Origin: Dipylidium caninum
Taxonomy: Eukaryota; Platyhelminthes; Cestoda; Cyclophyllidea; Dipylidiidae
Assembly: GCA_017562135.1 (NCBI GenBank)
Contig: QEYB01001522.1
Location: 496,001-560,000, forward strand
Direction: 5' to 3'
DNA: 64,000 nt
Below are positions 18,201-31,900 of the stretch, piece after piece (within the stretch, counting starts at the first letter, position 1; each line of letters starts with the position of its first letter). The notes under the pieces were generated by a model, which had not been told where the DNA came from, did not search any database, and saw only the letters and a list, made by a program, of their open reading frames with translations. A program made the position numbers and the translations under genes.

Positions 18201-21200
18201 CACGCAACTTGCCATACTCGACCATCGCCTTTATGATGCTCAGCAGTTGCAGAAGATTCTCGAGGAGGAATTAGCCGCTTTCAAGGGTACATCGAGTTCC
18301 CCCGGAGGTTAGTCTTGTATTTTTTTCCGTCACGTATTTGGTCATTTAGTTAGCGTAAACTTCATCGATAATCCTGGTGTATGTGCATGCTTTAGTGGTC
18401 TTTTGTTTAATTTAATCTCCATCATCGCTGCTTTTTCTGTTTCACTACATCCTGCTTCGTGTTGACAATGTCTTATATCTCTTCGCTTTACTCTTGCATC
18501 TTAATTCATTATCACCGTTTAATTTGGGCACTGTAATTCGTCCCTCTGCATCAATGTTTTGGCTGTGTTTGTGCACTCCCGTTTCTTCTTTATTGCCCAA
18601 AATGCACGTTCCCATATGGTCAGATGTATTTTGGGTAAAATGAATGGCGTGGATATTAGGTAGTGAGTGAATCAGTACAGTAACCGAAAGAGTTAACTCC
18701 GCTTCCTTTAGAGTGCTCAAACTCTTTCCCGTCACTTATAATGTCATGCAGTTTAGTTGCTATTAAGGTCAATTTGAAATATTTGTGTTCACTGTGCCTG
18801 AAATAGATCTCGCATGTTTTAGAAAGTGCAGAGGAGGCAAATGGAATTCCGGGGGTAACGAAGAGCAAGTACAACGACATGCTCTGCGAATTGGAAGAGC
18901 AACGAGAGTTGGCCGCCAACCGTCTCACCGAATTGGAGCGTCTCCAACGCCAACACGAGGAGAAGGTGGCCGAGTGCGCCAAACTCAGTATGCAGGTTCG
19001 TGACTGACATTCGCACACGCATAAACACTTATGGATGGTGTGTAGTGGCTTTGACCGTTGGTCATAATCTGTACTGTACTATGCTTGGACTTCGCAAACA
19101 GAAAAATACATGCTGAAGCATCGATATTCATGCTCGAGGTGTGGACTCCGAGTCATCATTTGCCTCAATTAATGCAGACCGGTATTATCCGCTGGATATT
19201 TCCGTTTTTGCGCCTTATTCAGATGTCCTCATTCTCATTAATCTACCAAATTTATTCTTGGCAAAGTTGTTTAACTAGAATTTTGCCTGACTCACTCCAT
19301 CTGAGGTTACACTCAGGAAATCAGTGAAAGGTTATGATTATTTCAACACATGAAGCATGCTACATTTCTACTGAGTTGGAAGCATCTTTTGGATTGTCTT
19401 CAATAAACTTTGTGCTAATCGTTAGGTCAACGATCCCCCCGAACAGCTTGTCCAGGACTCGCCAAGTTACAAATCGTTAAAGGTGCAATTCAACATTCTG
19501 TATAATGAGGTCAAATCTCTTCGGTCTCAGCTGGATGATTCCCGGAATATGATTCAAACTATTCGAAATGCCCATCTCAAACAAATCGAGGAAATGGAGG
19601 TGAGTTCCAATCAACCCATGCATATAGGATATGAGGCTGATTTACTCCACGATAACTACACCAAAAACTGTCTATAACTGAGACAGTTGGGAAAGCGCAA
19701 CCTCCCAGGAGTGAATGTTAGCGCGGAAGATGATGGACAAACCTGCTCTTATCAGTAAGCCTGGCTGACCCACTAGACAGTATTTTTCTTCTATAGCGTA
19801 CGCATGCCCCTTCCCGAAGAACTTATTTGTCCTGACCCAACCGCCACGGAAGACCTATTAAAAGTTTTTATTTTTCTCGTGTGGCTCACATTGCAGTGTT
19901 AAGGGATACCTATCCCTAGTCACACGTTCCTTTTCAATCTGTCACTCAAGTACATCGGGTCAATATCCTACTAGTCCATAATTAATTTTCAATTGTATTA
20001 TGAGGCCAGGAAGAAGTACGCATTTTTGCACTCCAGGCCCTCCAGTCATTACCCTTTTTAGAGCGATTAACATAACGATTTTGTCATAAAAGAAATTGAC
20101 ACCCAGACGTAAAACATTTTTTTGCGAAGAGTTAGATATATCATGAGGATCATGCATTCCTAATTGTTTTAGGAGGCTTTTTTCATACTAGGGATATAGT
20201 AAGTGGGATTTCACCTCGTAATGCATTTAGGCGAACGAGACGGCCATTTTGAACCAGATGCGCGGTGAGATGCTAGCGCAGGAGGATCTTTATTCTAAGC
20301 TGCGTCGCGAGTTCGAGATGATCGAGGCGGATTTCAAACAGACTGTGGCTCATAACGAGCAAGCGGGTCCTATCAACAGTGAAATGCGCAGCCTCATTAA
20401 TACTTTGCAGTTGCAAAATAAACAATTAAAGAATGAGGTCATCAGATATCGGCGCAAATCCAAGGAGGCTTCTCACGACTGCCAAATGGTAGGTCTTAAC
20501 CACTTGTTCTTACCTCAGAGAGGATCAATTTCTTTCCCCCGACAAATTTCGGCTATCATTGCTCACCACGCTCCTGAATGTCTCTTAACGTCCGATTAAC
20601 TAAAAAATAATTGGTTTACAATTTTTTTAGGTAATGTCTTAACGCTACAAAAGTTTGCCTTCTCCCATACCTTTCGTGTATCAATGCAGACCATACTTTT
20701 TTCTGAAATACGTCGACTGTCGCTGTGTAATATTACCGTTGCATTTTTGCCTGAACACAATTTTATGATGGCGAAACTCTGTTTGCATCCGATGTGATTA
20801 ACATAGTTAAATTCAGGTGGGAATGATTTTATTTGGAACATTTGTGTCTTCTTGATGTGCAGGCATCTAACGAACTCAAGGCAACAGAAGATGAACTTTC
20901 TCGTACTAGAGCGTCTCTTGCCGAAGCCACTGCAGCCGTGATCCAACTTACTGATGAGCTTGCCGCCTCCAATACAACAGCGGCTGCTCTCTCAGATTCC
21001 TATCGTGTTTCGGACCCGCACTTGAAGAAACGGGAAAGAGAAAGCGGTGGCCTTGGTGATACAGAGAAGAAGGGTGCTGATGAGGGAGTCCCTCCTAGTC
21101 GTTCTACATGCAACGAGCTGACTGCCTCGCACGGTGTAAGTTTCTTTTCCTCATCTACATCGGAGGCGATTGTTCTATTTTGAACTTATTTGCGCCTAAT

Positions 21201-24200
21201 CATCTTGATGCCTAACGCTATCGACTTCACTCATTCATGGAACATGGACGGTTCTAAGCAAAATAAAGCGAGCAATGTCGCAAATGTTTTATATTAGGAT
21301 CTGGAAGGTGTTCCTCGATACTGGTAAGAGCTTTCCTCTTTTTAAGAAGTGATCCTCATTGTTTCATTTTGTGCCAGTCTTTTTAAAGCCAACTATATTT
21401 ATGGAGCAAACTCGGTGACGGATAATTTTCGTGCTATGAGATCACGCTTATGTTTACATCCGGTCGAAAGATTACGCCTTCATCACGCAGTATCGCATAC
21501 TTTTATAGATACGAATGCTAATGCACCTGATTGTGGCTAAAACTGTTTTCACCGCCACCACCACCACTACGGTTTTTACTCCCTCTCATGTTTGGTGATT
21601 ATGCACTCAATTGCTCCTTTACAAGCTCGTTTCGATTCTTTCCACTTACTTATGCCCGTGCACAACTTTTTGTCCTCTAGGAGAACTTATCGAAGGATCG
21701 GAAGGGCTCTTCTTCTCAGTCGTCGGAGGAAATCATTCGTGATCTGCGGAATCAATTAAAGTGAGTTTCTTGTTGCGTGCACCCAAAAGTGCAATTAATG
21801 ATTTAGTGTCGTTACTTTCTCTTAATCACCTTCCTGTTGAGTTTCTATCGAGCCACTTATAGATAAAACAACGAACAATCGTACTTTATGGTTTTCAGTT
21901 TTTGGCAAATCCCTTAGGAAAGGCTCATTTATTCTACGTCTGATCATCAGTTGAGACGTTGAAACTGCCCTCCCATCGTTTTTGTCTTTGAAGCCTCTTT
22001 TTGGATAAAAGATTGTTTTTCTCTCCTTGGTATTTTTTGTATTAATTATTGGTGATTGAATAAAATCGTTTTCTATTTTGCGAAGGTTAATTTGTCCGTT
22101 GTTAATGAGCCGTCATTTTTTCCTTGCCCTTGTTTTTTATGTAAATGTCAATATCTCCGAACTCAATCAATCTAAGGGTTGGAATTTTCTATTTACGCTT
22201 TATAGGATGTCACAAGAGACTGAGAAGGAGATGTCCGTTTTACTAAGTATGTATAAGGTCATTCCGAAGGACCAGCGTGATAAAGCCACTCTGCTACAAG
22301 TTGAAGCCAAGTTGCGCGCGGAACTCTCAGAAGCTCGATCGGAACTGGCAGCCTTACAATCTACGAACGCTGATTTGCAAGCTCGCTGCGCTCAACTCCA
22401 ACGCGAATACCGCATTGCTGCTTCTTCCACCCTTCCATTTAAAAGGGAACCTGATGAATCATTAGATTTGTCAGAAAAGAAGATGGGAGGTGAAAGTTGT
22501 TATGCCATTCACTCTGAAGAACCTTCGCCAAGAGAGGGATCTGTCTCTACTTCTAATGCGGTGGGTCCCAGTATCGCCAACCTCGTCCACCAAACGTCTT
22601 CTCCACCCGCCTCTGCCCCTACAATTGTGGTTTCTCCAGAGGGTGGTGAAAAGTCTGCATCTACTCTTTCCCTGCCCCCTCCTCCACCACCACCTCCACT
22701 GACGCCTCACCCCTTGATGCCACCAGTTCCGAGGAAAACCTCCAATTTGGATGAGGACAAAAAAGCCTGGCAGGTCGCAGAACTTCAACAGGAACTTCAG
22801 CACACTCAACGTCGCTGTCACACTCTGGAACAACGTGTCAACACTTTACAGCAACATCTCGTCATTGCTAAACAACAGGAGGACGTCATGTTAAAGGAAA
22901 TGGAAGTCAGTTGGCTTTTATTTTCTGAATAATGGGATTAACTCTGGTCGAGTTAAGGGTTTACATCGGTTGAAGTGAATTCGTGCTGATTAAACAACGT
23001 ATTTACAGGGTGACCATACGTACAGAGTGATAATGCAAAACGATGCCATTTCGTACGGCTCATTGGGAAATTTCCCTAACACATCTTCGAGAATTTATTA
23101 TGAGGTATTTCATTTACACCTTTTCTTCAATGACAGGTAACAGGTCAAGCTTTTGAAGACGTACAGGAGCAAAATTCTCGTTTATTGAAGAGTTTGCGGG
23201 AAAAAGATGATGCTAATTTGAATCAAATGGCAGAGTGGATGAAAACCAGTCAACTGGCTCGCTTGCTGAAGGAGGAAAAGAAGCTCTTGGACGAGCAGGT
23301 CCGTCTAATGCAAGCGAAAATCGAAGCTCTCACTCGTGCTATTCAGAAGCAAGAGGACAAGGTAGATTTGCCCTTTTACTATATTACCATCCTTCTACAC
23401 TCGTCGACAGTGGTTGGTACCGTTAAATCTCCTTCCTTGCAACCGATTTGTCATAAATGTGCGAGGGATTTTGGACCCAAACAAATATGGGTAATGTGGC
23501 GTCGATTAATGGTAAACCACGAAGGGTTTCTCGATTAGACATGGGGTGAAGTTTTTTCTATTGTGCGCTCTAATAGGTGTTTTATTTGACTCTATGCCGG
23601 ACTGCTTGACTGTACTTAAATCCTGTCATTCAATTTTTCGTTCTGACCGCGCGTTGGCGGTACTGCCTTTCTCTCGTCGGGCTAAACGACTGCCAACCGT
23701 CATATTTTGTAATTATTTAGCAGATGGCGTGGCTCAATCGAGTCCTGCCTAGCCCACGTTTGTCATGCATGCACTTTATAATTGAATCTGACGCGCCTCG
23801 CGGAGATTCCACATCTGTGGCATAAAGTGGTGGTGCTTTTGAACATCGGCACTGTGAAATTACACGACAGACTAATCATTCGAGCCCCTAACAATAGCGT
23901 CACGACATTCTGCTGATCTGTGTTCGCCTAATCACTTTAAACTTTCCGATATCCTGGCATGCGGATTGGTATATTAATACATATTCGTTAAATTTAAACT
24001 CCAAATTGTATTTGACCCCTTCTATGACCTAATGTGATGAACTCAACCATTCAATTGTCTCTGTTGTATCTTTAGGTCACACTGGGCGCCTCATATCGCC
24101 TTCGCACTTGCATATAATTTAATGATAAGGCACACCTGGCTGCGGCACATTGGATTGTGCCAGATTAAATGTGTTAGGTGCCGTTGTGCTCTTACACTAC

Positions 24201-25931
24201 GGTGTTTAAACCTCGATCCCATTATTTGTAACAACAGTTAGCTGACCTTGTAGTATATAACCAGCTCAGTGGGTTTGCCCTTATCAGAATAGAGCAGTTA
24301 AGGGCACCACGAGTTTTTCAGTTTGTCTTCATGGTTTTCCCCAATTCAATCACCCCACTTAAGTACATTGCTCGTCAGGTTGGATTTATTTGATTCGGGT
24401 AATGCGGCGTTATCCTTTTAGGAACGTTTGTTGCTGACCAATTTGGAGACTCTGGAAAAGGAGGCTGCATCACGTCAGCAATCGCAGGAGGCCTACAAAC
24501 GTAAATCCGTCGAGTGTCAACAGCGTGAGGAAGATCTGCGTGTCACCGTGCAGAAGTATCTCGCCCAACTCAATGAGGCGCAGACTTCCGTGCAGGAGAA
24601 AGCTTCTGCCTATGAACAGGTCTCCTTCCGCCACCAGAGACTGCAGGTTTGTTGTGCTTGTCTCCTTCCCTAGACCTAGTGACAAATATCGTAAATTACT
24701 TCATAATTTCCGGTGCTGATAAGCAGTGCTGTTTTTCTATATTTCTATTGTTATACGGTCTCCGTCTGTTTTTTGCCCATATTTTACGTTCGGTAAGCAA
24801 TCAATCGAAAAATTAGGTTCTATGTAGATCCGACGAGAATAACGCTGTTACGGTTTTTTGTTGTTGATATCTACCTGGGTCGCTTACAACCAGGCCAAAG
24901 CGTATCACTTTGTGTTTATTCCCATGCCTATGGTGAATTATTGTCACCTTTTCCCACTAGTCTCTTTTCGGAACTTTAGGAAGAATACACAACGCTTAAA
25001 CGAAAATATGAGCGCTTGCGGAAGATTGAACAGTCGCACAATGCAGACGAAGTTCTATTGGCTGAAATCCAAGATTACAAGGTGCGTCAAATTCCCCTCA
25101 CTCCTTTATGCTCCTTTGGTCTTTTGAGTTATGATCTTAGTTTTGGACTGCGCCCGTTTTTCGGGAAATTGCATTTCGCAGGTATTCCTGACCATTTGTT
25201 TGCAAAATTCTTTGAGGGGCATACGTCTAGATGCCCACCTTTTTTCACCGAGAAGATTATATGCATTCCTAGACGTGTTCCTAGACGTGTTTGAACCCAT
25301 GTCTAAAAATGGATTGATTTAAACCAAAATCCCGTTTCAATATTATCGTTCTACGCGGACAATTTATTCGCGAATCTCAATGGAACTTTTAGCTCTCGAC
25401 TCCGTGGAAATTTGCAATTTTTTCCCTGCGTCTACATTTGCAAAAAACGGTTTTATTAATATAAAAGTGATGCACTTTGTAAATTTTTTTATATCCATAT
25501 GTTTCAGCACAAGTTCTCTCGGTTAATGAACGATGATCGAAGAAACTTGTTTCACATTGACATGGTTCCTGAGTAATTGTGTTAGATTCCCAAAATACTA
25601 GCCTTTGTCTCAGATACTGTCGCGTGGCTTGTAGCACCATCCCTCAGCAGGAGAAAGGAGCAAAGTTGCTTCTAGTTTTCTTTTAAATGGTAAAAGCGGC
25701 CATTACCTCCTTTTGCTTACTACAGTACAAAATGCTTACCTTTTTTGAACGTAGGAACAACTGGCCTGTCCAACGTGCAAAACGCACAGAAAGGATGCCA
25801 TCCTGACCAAGTGCTTCCACGTCTTCTGCCTGAACTGCCTAAAGACGCGGTATGAGACACGGAATCGCAAGTGCCCCAAGTGCAACGCCACCTTCGGGGC
25901 AAACGACTATCACCGCATTTATCTTACTTGA
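15279..25931 (+). CDS. RNF20: BRE1/RNF20-type E3 ubiquitin ligase (histone H2B)
   Basis: Nuclear RING E3 of the BRE1 family, which with RAD6/UBE2 enzymes monoubiquitinates histone H2B during transcription. Sixteen exons join in phase to 1139 residues: 15279-15575, 15778-15835, 15993-16122, 16848-17190, 18103-18307, 18823-18995, 19426-19599, 20231-20488, 20863-21135, 21681-21760, 22206-22905, 23137-23361, 24422-24646, 24980-25081 and 25755-25931, with 22206-22905 the longest (the list is fifteen coding blocks if no small exon is hidden). The N-terminus has the family signature ([22 protein letters not shown]). The middle is almost all coiled coil, interrupted by a Ser/Pro-rich insert with eight prolines. 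[13 protein letters not shown] and LREKDDAN are strongly BRE1-like. The RING is C1086-x2-C1089...C1101-x-H1103-x2-C1106-x2-C1109...C1121-x2-C1124, and the protein ends [12 protein letters not shown], like other BRE1 proteins. At 1139 residues it is longer than human RNF20 (about 975), mostly because of linkers. It could equally be called RNF40, since invertebrates have one BRE1. Confidence 0.95.
16123..16847 (+). other. 725-nt intron of the RNF20-like gene
   Basis: Donor gtaatc follows ...LLTSLE plus AG; the acceptor ttgttag precedes ...[11 protein letters not shown]. It is T-rich with no other feature seen. Confidence 0.85.
17191..18102 (+). other. 912-nt intron of the RNF20-like gene
   Basis: Donor gtaggt follows ...QQSLR; the acceptor atccttcag precedes LRELQDQ. 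The small ORFs inside look accidental. Confidence 0.85.
22675..22698 (+). repeat. eight-proline run coded within the RNF20-like gene
   Basis: Eight consecutive CCN codons with mixed third bases, followed by a further Pro-rich stretch ([11 protein letters not shown]). It lies in a Ser/Pro-rich insert between two coiled-coil blocks. Mixed codons suggest an older run, not a fresh slippage expansion. Confidence 0.8.
23362..24421 (+). other. 1.06-kb intron of the RNF20-like gene
   Basis: Donor gtagat follows ...AIQKQEDK; the acceptor ccttttag precedes ERLLLTNLE. No nested gene or RNA was recognised. Confidence 0.85.
25082..25754 (+). other. last intron of the RNF20-like gene
   Basis: A 673-nt intron that separates the final coiled coil (LLAEIQDYK) from the RING exon (EQLACPTC). 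It contains a short tandem duplication at 25268-25291. Confidence 0.85.
25268..25291 (+). repeat. 12-nt unit repeated twice in tandem
   Basis: The unit cctagacgtgtt occurs twice head to tail. An inverted half copy (acgtctag) lies about 50 bases upstream, at about 25223. It is intronic and no function is evident. Confidence 0.6.
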
Positions 25932-28900
25932 ACTCTCTTCATTCCCCTCTATTTTGCACGTCCGGTCCTTTTGCCCGGATGCTTTGCTTCTGTACAGGTT
26001 ATTTTACGTGCATGTACTCCAGATGGTTTAACTATTGCCGGAGCTAAATTGTACTGCAATCTCGTTTGTGTCAATCTCATTATACGATTTCCCGAGTGGG
26101 CTCTTCTGCCTCTTCCTTGAGCCTTTGTCAGTCTTCATTTTAGATGTGTGATGTCGCACTTAAGCGACTTAAGTAGCAAATGCCGCATCAAATATTCAGT
26201 TGCGATGGCATAGTCTCCACTTCGACATCTGATGCAGATGGTGGAGCTCGTGGACGGGTGCCTCGGTCTCCTCAGGGTGTCCAAACTGGGCTGCGCTCGT
26301 GCATCGGATTGCACGATCGCTCAACGCTTTCTGACTTTGCACTTTTGTGTAGTTTTAACACCATGCGGTCGTTGTCTGAAAAATCGTTGGGGGCACGCCG
26401 ATGGCAGTTGGAATTGGATGCCTCACCACATGCGGTTAGTCCTACCATTAATCTAATTCGCGCAGTGCTCACTCATGTGTTGGGTCCACTCGTACGCATG
26501 AATTTGAATCACTAACAGACTAATTCAAGTGCCCTTCGCCTTCTTGAGTTTTTGAGTAAACAAGTGCCCTTCAGGACAGGACTTTTCGACCATTTCGGAA
26601 TCTACCTCCGAATATCTTGGTCTTATAAGCGTACGGCACTGCTATGCCAGTAGAAATGAAGCACTTGTACCAACCAGATCACTTGCAACACTTCAAATTG
26701 CATGCTGTGGTCCGGTTGTCCGCTGAAATGTCCGCTGGGGGCGTCAGTTGACGTCAACCAACTGTTTTAGGCGCCACAAAGGCGCATGACTCATGGAATA
26801 TAAGAATTGAAACCGTACAAAGAACGGTAGGGACGTCGTGTGGCGGTTGCTCACCTGGAAATATTAATGACGCGTCAGGTTTATTCCGGCCGTGACAAGC
26901 CGAAAAGCGGACTAGCGGGACGGCCGACTTAGCTCTGTTTGCAGGCAGAGAAATACCGAGCATCAACGCCTATGAAATTTCACTCCTGATGAAGGTCTCG
27001 CATGAATGGCTTCGGTCCGTTTCGTGCACACCAGCGCCGCCCCTGTCTGTCGCGCCTCGAGTTAAAGCCCTGTCACTTTTGCCTCCAAAGCTCGGCTAAG
27101 GTGTATAAGAGGGAATTTCTAGGGCTAATATAGTTTTCTGCCGCAGGCAGCACTCGTCAGTTCTTTTCATTTGTGCTTATTTTTCCAGGCCTGTTCTCTA
27201 TAGCAATTGCTGGTAGCCACAATAACTTTGGTTCGCACATTAAGAGTGTGGCTATTGCACATTAGGAAGTCGCATCAGTGTTCTTCTTTTTGCAGTGTTC
27301 ACAAATGCCTCATTATAAGTTAGCAAGCGACCTTGAGGCTCCTTTTTTGGCTTTACAAGGTAGTCCAGGTAATTTCTGTCTCCGATCCATTAAGACGATA
27401 CTTTTGTCAAGTGTGATTAATAAGCATTAGACTTGCCAAAATTACCCACCTCCGGAGATGCACACTCCCAACTGGGGGCACTCAACCGATCAAGCGCACG
27501 TGGTGGCCGCAGGTCTGTTGTATTTTTTTGCCTTCACGTCGTCAAAGCATCTCGGGTGAAATTAAAAAAAATCCCTTACTCATTTGAGTGGCGGCAGGAG
27601 TCAGCGGTACTTACGGCTTAGACAACAAAATTGCTCGCCATCCGTGCTTCAACGCCAATATTACGGCTGTGCATTCATGGCGTGCCATGTCGGATTTTGC
27701 CAGTAGATGCTGGCTTCTTCCACACTTATGAGTGCTCTCCACCCAGGGCAGAATAAGCAAAACCACCCTTGCAGTCGAGTGAGTTATGGCCGTAAAGTGC
27801 GTACACGAAATTCGGAATAGAAGCGAACGCTCACACTTCCCCTCTTAACATTTGTATTGTCTTGTGACAAGGGAACAGTAAGCGAGTACGAAAAGTGGAG
27901 TCGTAGAGCTTGTAGGTGAGGCGCTTTCTGACAACGGTTTTTCTTCAACTGCCACCTTTCTGTTTCGGTCAACACGACCCTGTGTTCTTCCTAGAGGCGG
28001 CAGTTGTGCATTAGTTGGCGTTTGAGGCTCAGATAACCAAAACCCAGTCTTGTCCAATGGAGCACTCTGGAAATGGAACAACCGCGTACAATGAGTGGGT
28101 GCCACAGCCACCCTTCCAATTTGAATCAGACGCCCAATAAAACAGGTTTGGTGAAAAAATAACAAAGCGAGGACGAAGGTAATGTGTTCGGACGTCGTGT
28201 GGACGGCAAGTGAGTCACAGTTAATGAATCACTGGCACAGTCACTAATATCACCTTGGGTGTATTTTCCGCACCACACTACTAAATAAGGTAGCCAGTAC
28301 AGCCGCCGCCAGTCTCAGCCCCCACGCCGCCCCGGACCGGCCACCAAAAGGCGGGCTAACACCTCAGTCTCTTCCCTTTTGGACGATTTGCCTGCAGTCA
28401 CTCGCGGTCAGGGCAGTTTGTTACGAAACGCGGTCACTCTCCCTTGTCCAGTCGGCCTTCGGTACGCACAATTCCTGCTTGGTGCAACGTTTAGCAATAG
28501 TGAATGCTGCCAGCTGCGCGCACGCATCCCATAGTGTTAGCCGTAGGATTTTCGAATTGCGGTGTTTACACTTGTTGAGAGGTTTCCCCTGACTCTCAAT
28601 CCGAAAGATATATATTTTCTGTCCATCGGAGATTATGCGAGATTAGGGAATTGGCAAAGTAGGATGCTGTGACACCCGGTTTCGTGATATTGTAAATAGC
28701 GGCCGGACTGCAAACTCTCTTCAATCGAGCATCAACCCAAATATGGCTCAAAACAATGTAAATGGGGCATTGTTTAGACAATAGGAGGCTTTATCTTCAC
28801 ATATTTTTAAATAAAAAGGTTTTCAGGCGGTTGTGAGCATGAAATTCGACATCACGAAAATAAGCAGTATTTCAGACGTCCGCCTAATATAAAATGACAG

Positions 28901-31900
28901 GTCCGTCGAACAGGCCTTGTCTCCCCGGAACGGAGGCTCGGTGGGACGCGGAGGCGCTGGCCAACCCTGTGACGTCGCAGCAGATGCCGCTCAAGTCGCG
29001 AGCCTCCACTGACTCACCGCGCTGCCAACAGAACGGAGTCGCTGCGGGTGATAAATGAGGCTGAGTTTAGTGTCAGCCGCCATGTCGACTCGGCGCTGTT
29101 GGCATGGTGAAAGCGTCTTCGTTCCCCACAAAGGAAACAGTAAATGTGTATAACAGACCAAGTTGTAGTGGAATCTTACAAAACACGAACACATGGCCAA
29201 CATGAATAAGTGAACGGGATGAAAAGAAATTTAGTGGTAACGGTCAGGATGTTTGGAATTCCGACGCGAGAGGGAGAAGAGGCAGTAGTCAAAACCATGG
29301 TTCAGGTAGGAACACCAGTCGAGCTTGTGAATTTGCCAAGTGAGCTCAATTGTGACAAGTCGTTCTGTTCCGTGTATTGTTTATGGGAGATTTTGCTCTC
29401 GGAGTCGCTGCGGCTCTCCTCAGTACTTCCACTCACAGGACAATAAATTCATCCGTCACCCTTATCTACTCTTTTCTCGCTTCCTGTCTGAGCCATCGAC
29501 CTCACCACTAGACTGGGCTAGAATTGCCCAGGGGAACTTCTAACCGAGTCCACATTACTCCCGTCTCTATCCGAAAGGGCAACTGATAATCGGCATCGAC
29601 GCGTCTCACATTACAGCCACATGAATTTACCACTTTACTCGAGAGTTAAGACGCTGTCTCCATAAAACACCACAGGAACAGGACCACTGCCCGAGGGGGT
29701 CTTGTTGTCAGAACAACTGGTAGAGCACTAAGACTTCTTCGCTAGAACCGAAAGAGTTGTTCGTATGCCATCTTCCTCCTCTGACTGCCATGTAATTTCA
29801 CGGTACATTAGTGAAAATCCGTTCATTGAAAAGTAAGGCGATGAGGGAGGTTCCATGTAGATTAATCTAAAAGCGACTTTTTAGGCTAATGATCTGTTAT
29901 TTCGGAAAGGGGTGCATCGAGAGTTGACATTGTGTGCATTTTCCCGCCCGGATAGTTGACTTTTATTTTAGACCGTGGAAGTTCACATATTTCGCCCTTT
30001 CTATCGACGGTTTCGGTATCTACCGAAGCCTCCTACCCATGGAGCGAGGCAACATCGGTTTGGTGCATGGGGGTGTGCGGGTCCATACCTCTCGGGACAC
30101 GAAAATTAAATTTTATTAGTCTAATATTCTGCAGTCGTAATGATTTTCTCATGTTACCTTAATACCGGCAAAGTCGGTCGGCATGAAATTTTTAAAAAGC
30201 ACAACCTCTGGGCTGTCGTAGCTGCCATTGACCCCCAATTTGGAGGACGGAAGACTGGCCACACGGCAGCAGTCTAATTAGGCGTAGACGGAGGTCCCAA
30301 GGCCGTCTGTTGCCCATCCCCAGCCCGGTCGTCCCTCCGCTCCCTAGCGCACGGGGCTTGCCTGCACCATTCCCGAGTTTTCTTATTCTTGGCACACGGA
30401 TAAACGACGCCCGTAAATGCTCCTCGAGTTGGCTCAGGCAGAGGATCACAATAATGCTGAGGAAAGGTTGCATGTACCTCCAGAACGGACGACCTGGTCC
30501 TGATCCCCTCTTATGCTCACCATCGTGGCTGGTTTTGATGCCTAGCATACCGCCGTCCTTTGGGTGAAAGAAAAATTTTCAGAGAACTTAACATGTGTAC
30601 GTTTTAGCGCCAGGAGGCCGTTAAAGGCACGAGACGTGCATGTCTCCACCAGACTCAGCGGTTTTCCAGATGCTAAATTGTCAATTGCATCAAAAAGTGT
30701 GTGGTTGTGGTCCCCAACCAGGCTGAATAATTGACGTTGATAATGGGATGGCAACGAACATTATTTCGTGATAGGGGGGAAGGCAACTTGCTAATTATGG
30801 AGCATGCTTAGAGCCCTGATGGTCGGTTTCTGCAACACCTAATCGGACCGCTAAAAGCCCCTCTTTCCCTACTGACCGGCTTGCTCCACTGTTAGCGCGT
30901 GCATTAGGAGTTGTCTTGACAAAAGGCAGTTGTGTGGCCTTAAGGAAAGAGGCAGTGTCCACCGGACTTAGAACAATCACTTACAATTCATGCAAAGAAT
31001 TTAACTCCACGTACGGATTCTCTATGTTGATGATGCTTCGCCGATCTTTCAAATACGCATACGCTTTGTGTGTGCTTGTGTGGCATTACTAAGAGAGAGT
31101 TGAAGTGGGCGGCGGATAACTGAAAGTCTGAAACCGATTAACCACTTTGTGGCATACAACTTCATCGAGTCTGCGAGATTATACCAAAGCTAGAAGGATC
31201 GCCTGCTGGCTTCTGTGTGCATTGGCCTCCTGCTTCCTTCGATGTTCAAACCAATCGACCACGTTTCCGATGTCCATTTACTTAAAACCATCAGCAATTA
31301 TGACCACACACATCATTGACAAAGAGAAGATTCAACATGTTGGAAAGGCAAATTTACAGGATAATAGTCCCACCAGAGTTGCTTGGAACACTTTCAAGCA
31401 ACACGGCTCCCTAACTCGAAGGTCTCGCAAATGCCTTTTGTGAGCTGCCGTGTAATTGGCCTTACGCCTCGCACGTATTTTACGGGAAAAGGCTTGCGGG
31501 AGAACAAAAGTATGAAGCAGTCGGAGGCAGAGTTGCCAAATCCTCTGCACCTCACAAGATGCGCGAATCATAAAAACATACTTGGAATTTTTAGCCTACC
31601 CCATTGTTTAGGCTAAGTATGTCGGTGAGGTATTCTTCACTTCAATGCATCCAGAAGGAGACTGCTGTATGGATTGGTGATGTCTCGTCCCCAGTGGGTC
31701 AAAGTTCCGAAGTGCCATTAGGGGACTCGCGTTCGTCTCAACTAGGGCAGGCTCTCCTGCCATTTACACAATTCGCATGCTACGAATGGCTGTTTGATAT
31801 TCTTCGTCGGGGTCATTTGAAGTTTGCGAGACGCTTGTCTGAACAAGAATTACTCAAAGTGTTCTGTTTCCTAGGTGTGTGCGTATAACGCGGCCTCTAT

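Noticed and set aside
29711..29762. 8-bp inverted repeat (gaacaact / agttgttc) with a 36-base loop
   Set aside because: The stem is short, the loop has no structure, and there is no context for an RNA gene or terminator; expected by chance in 64 kb.
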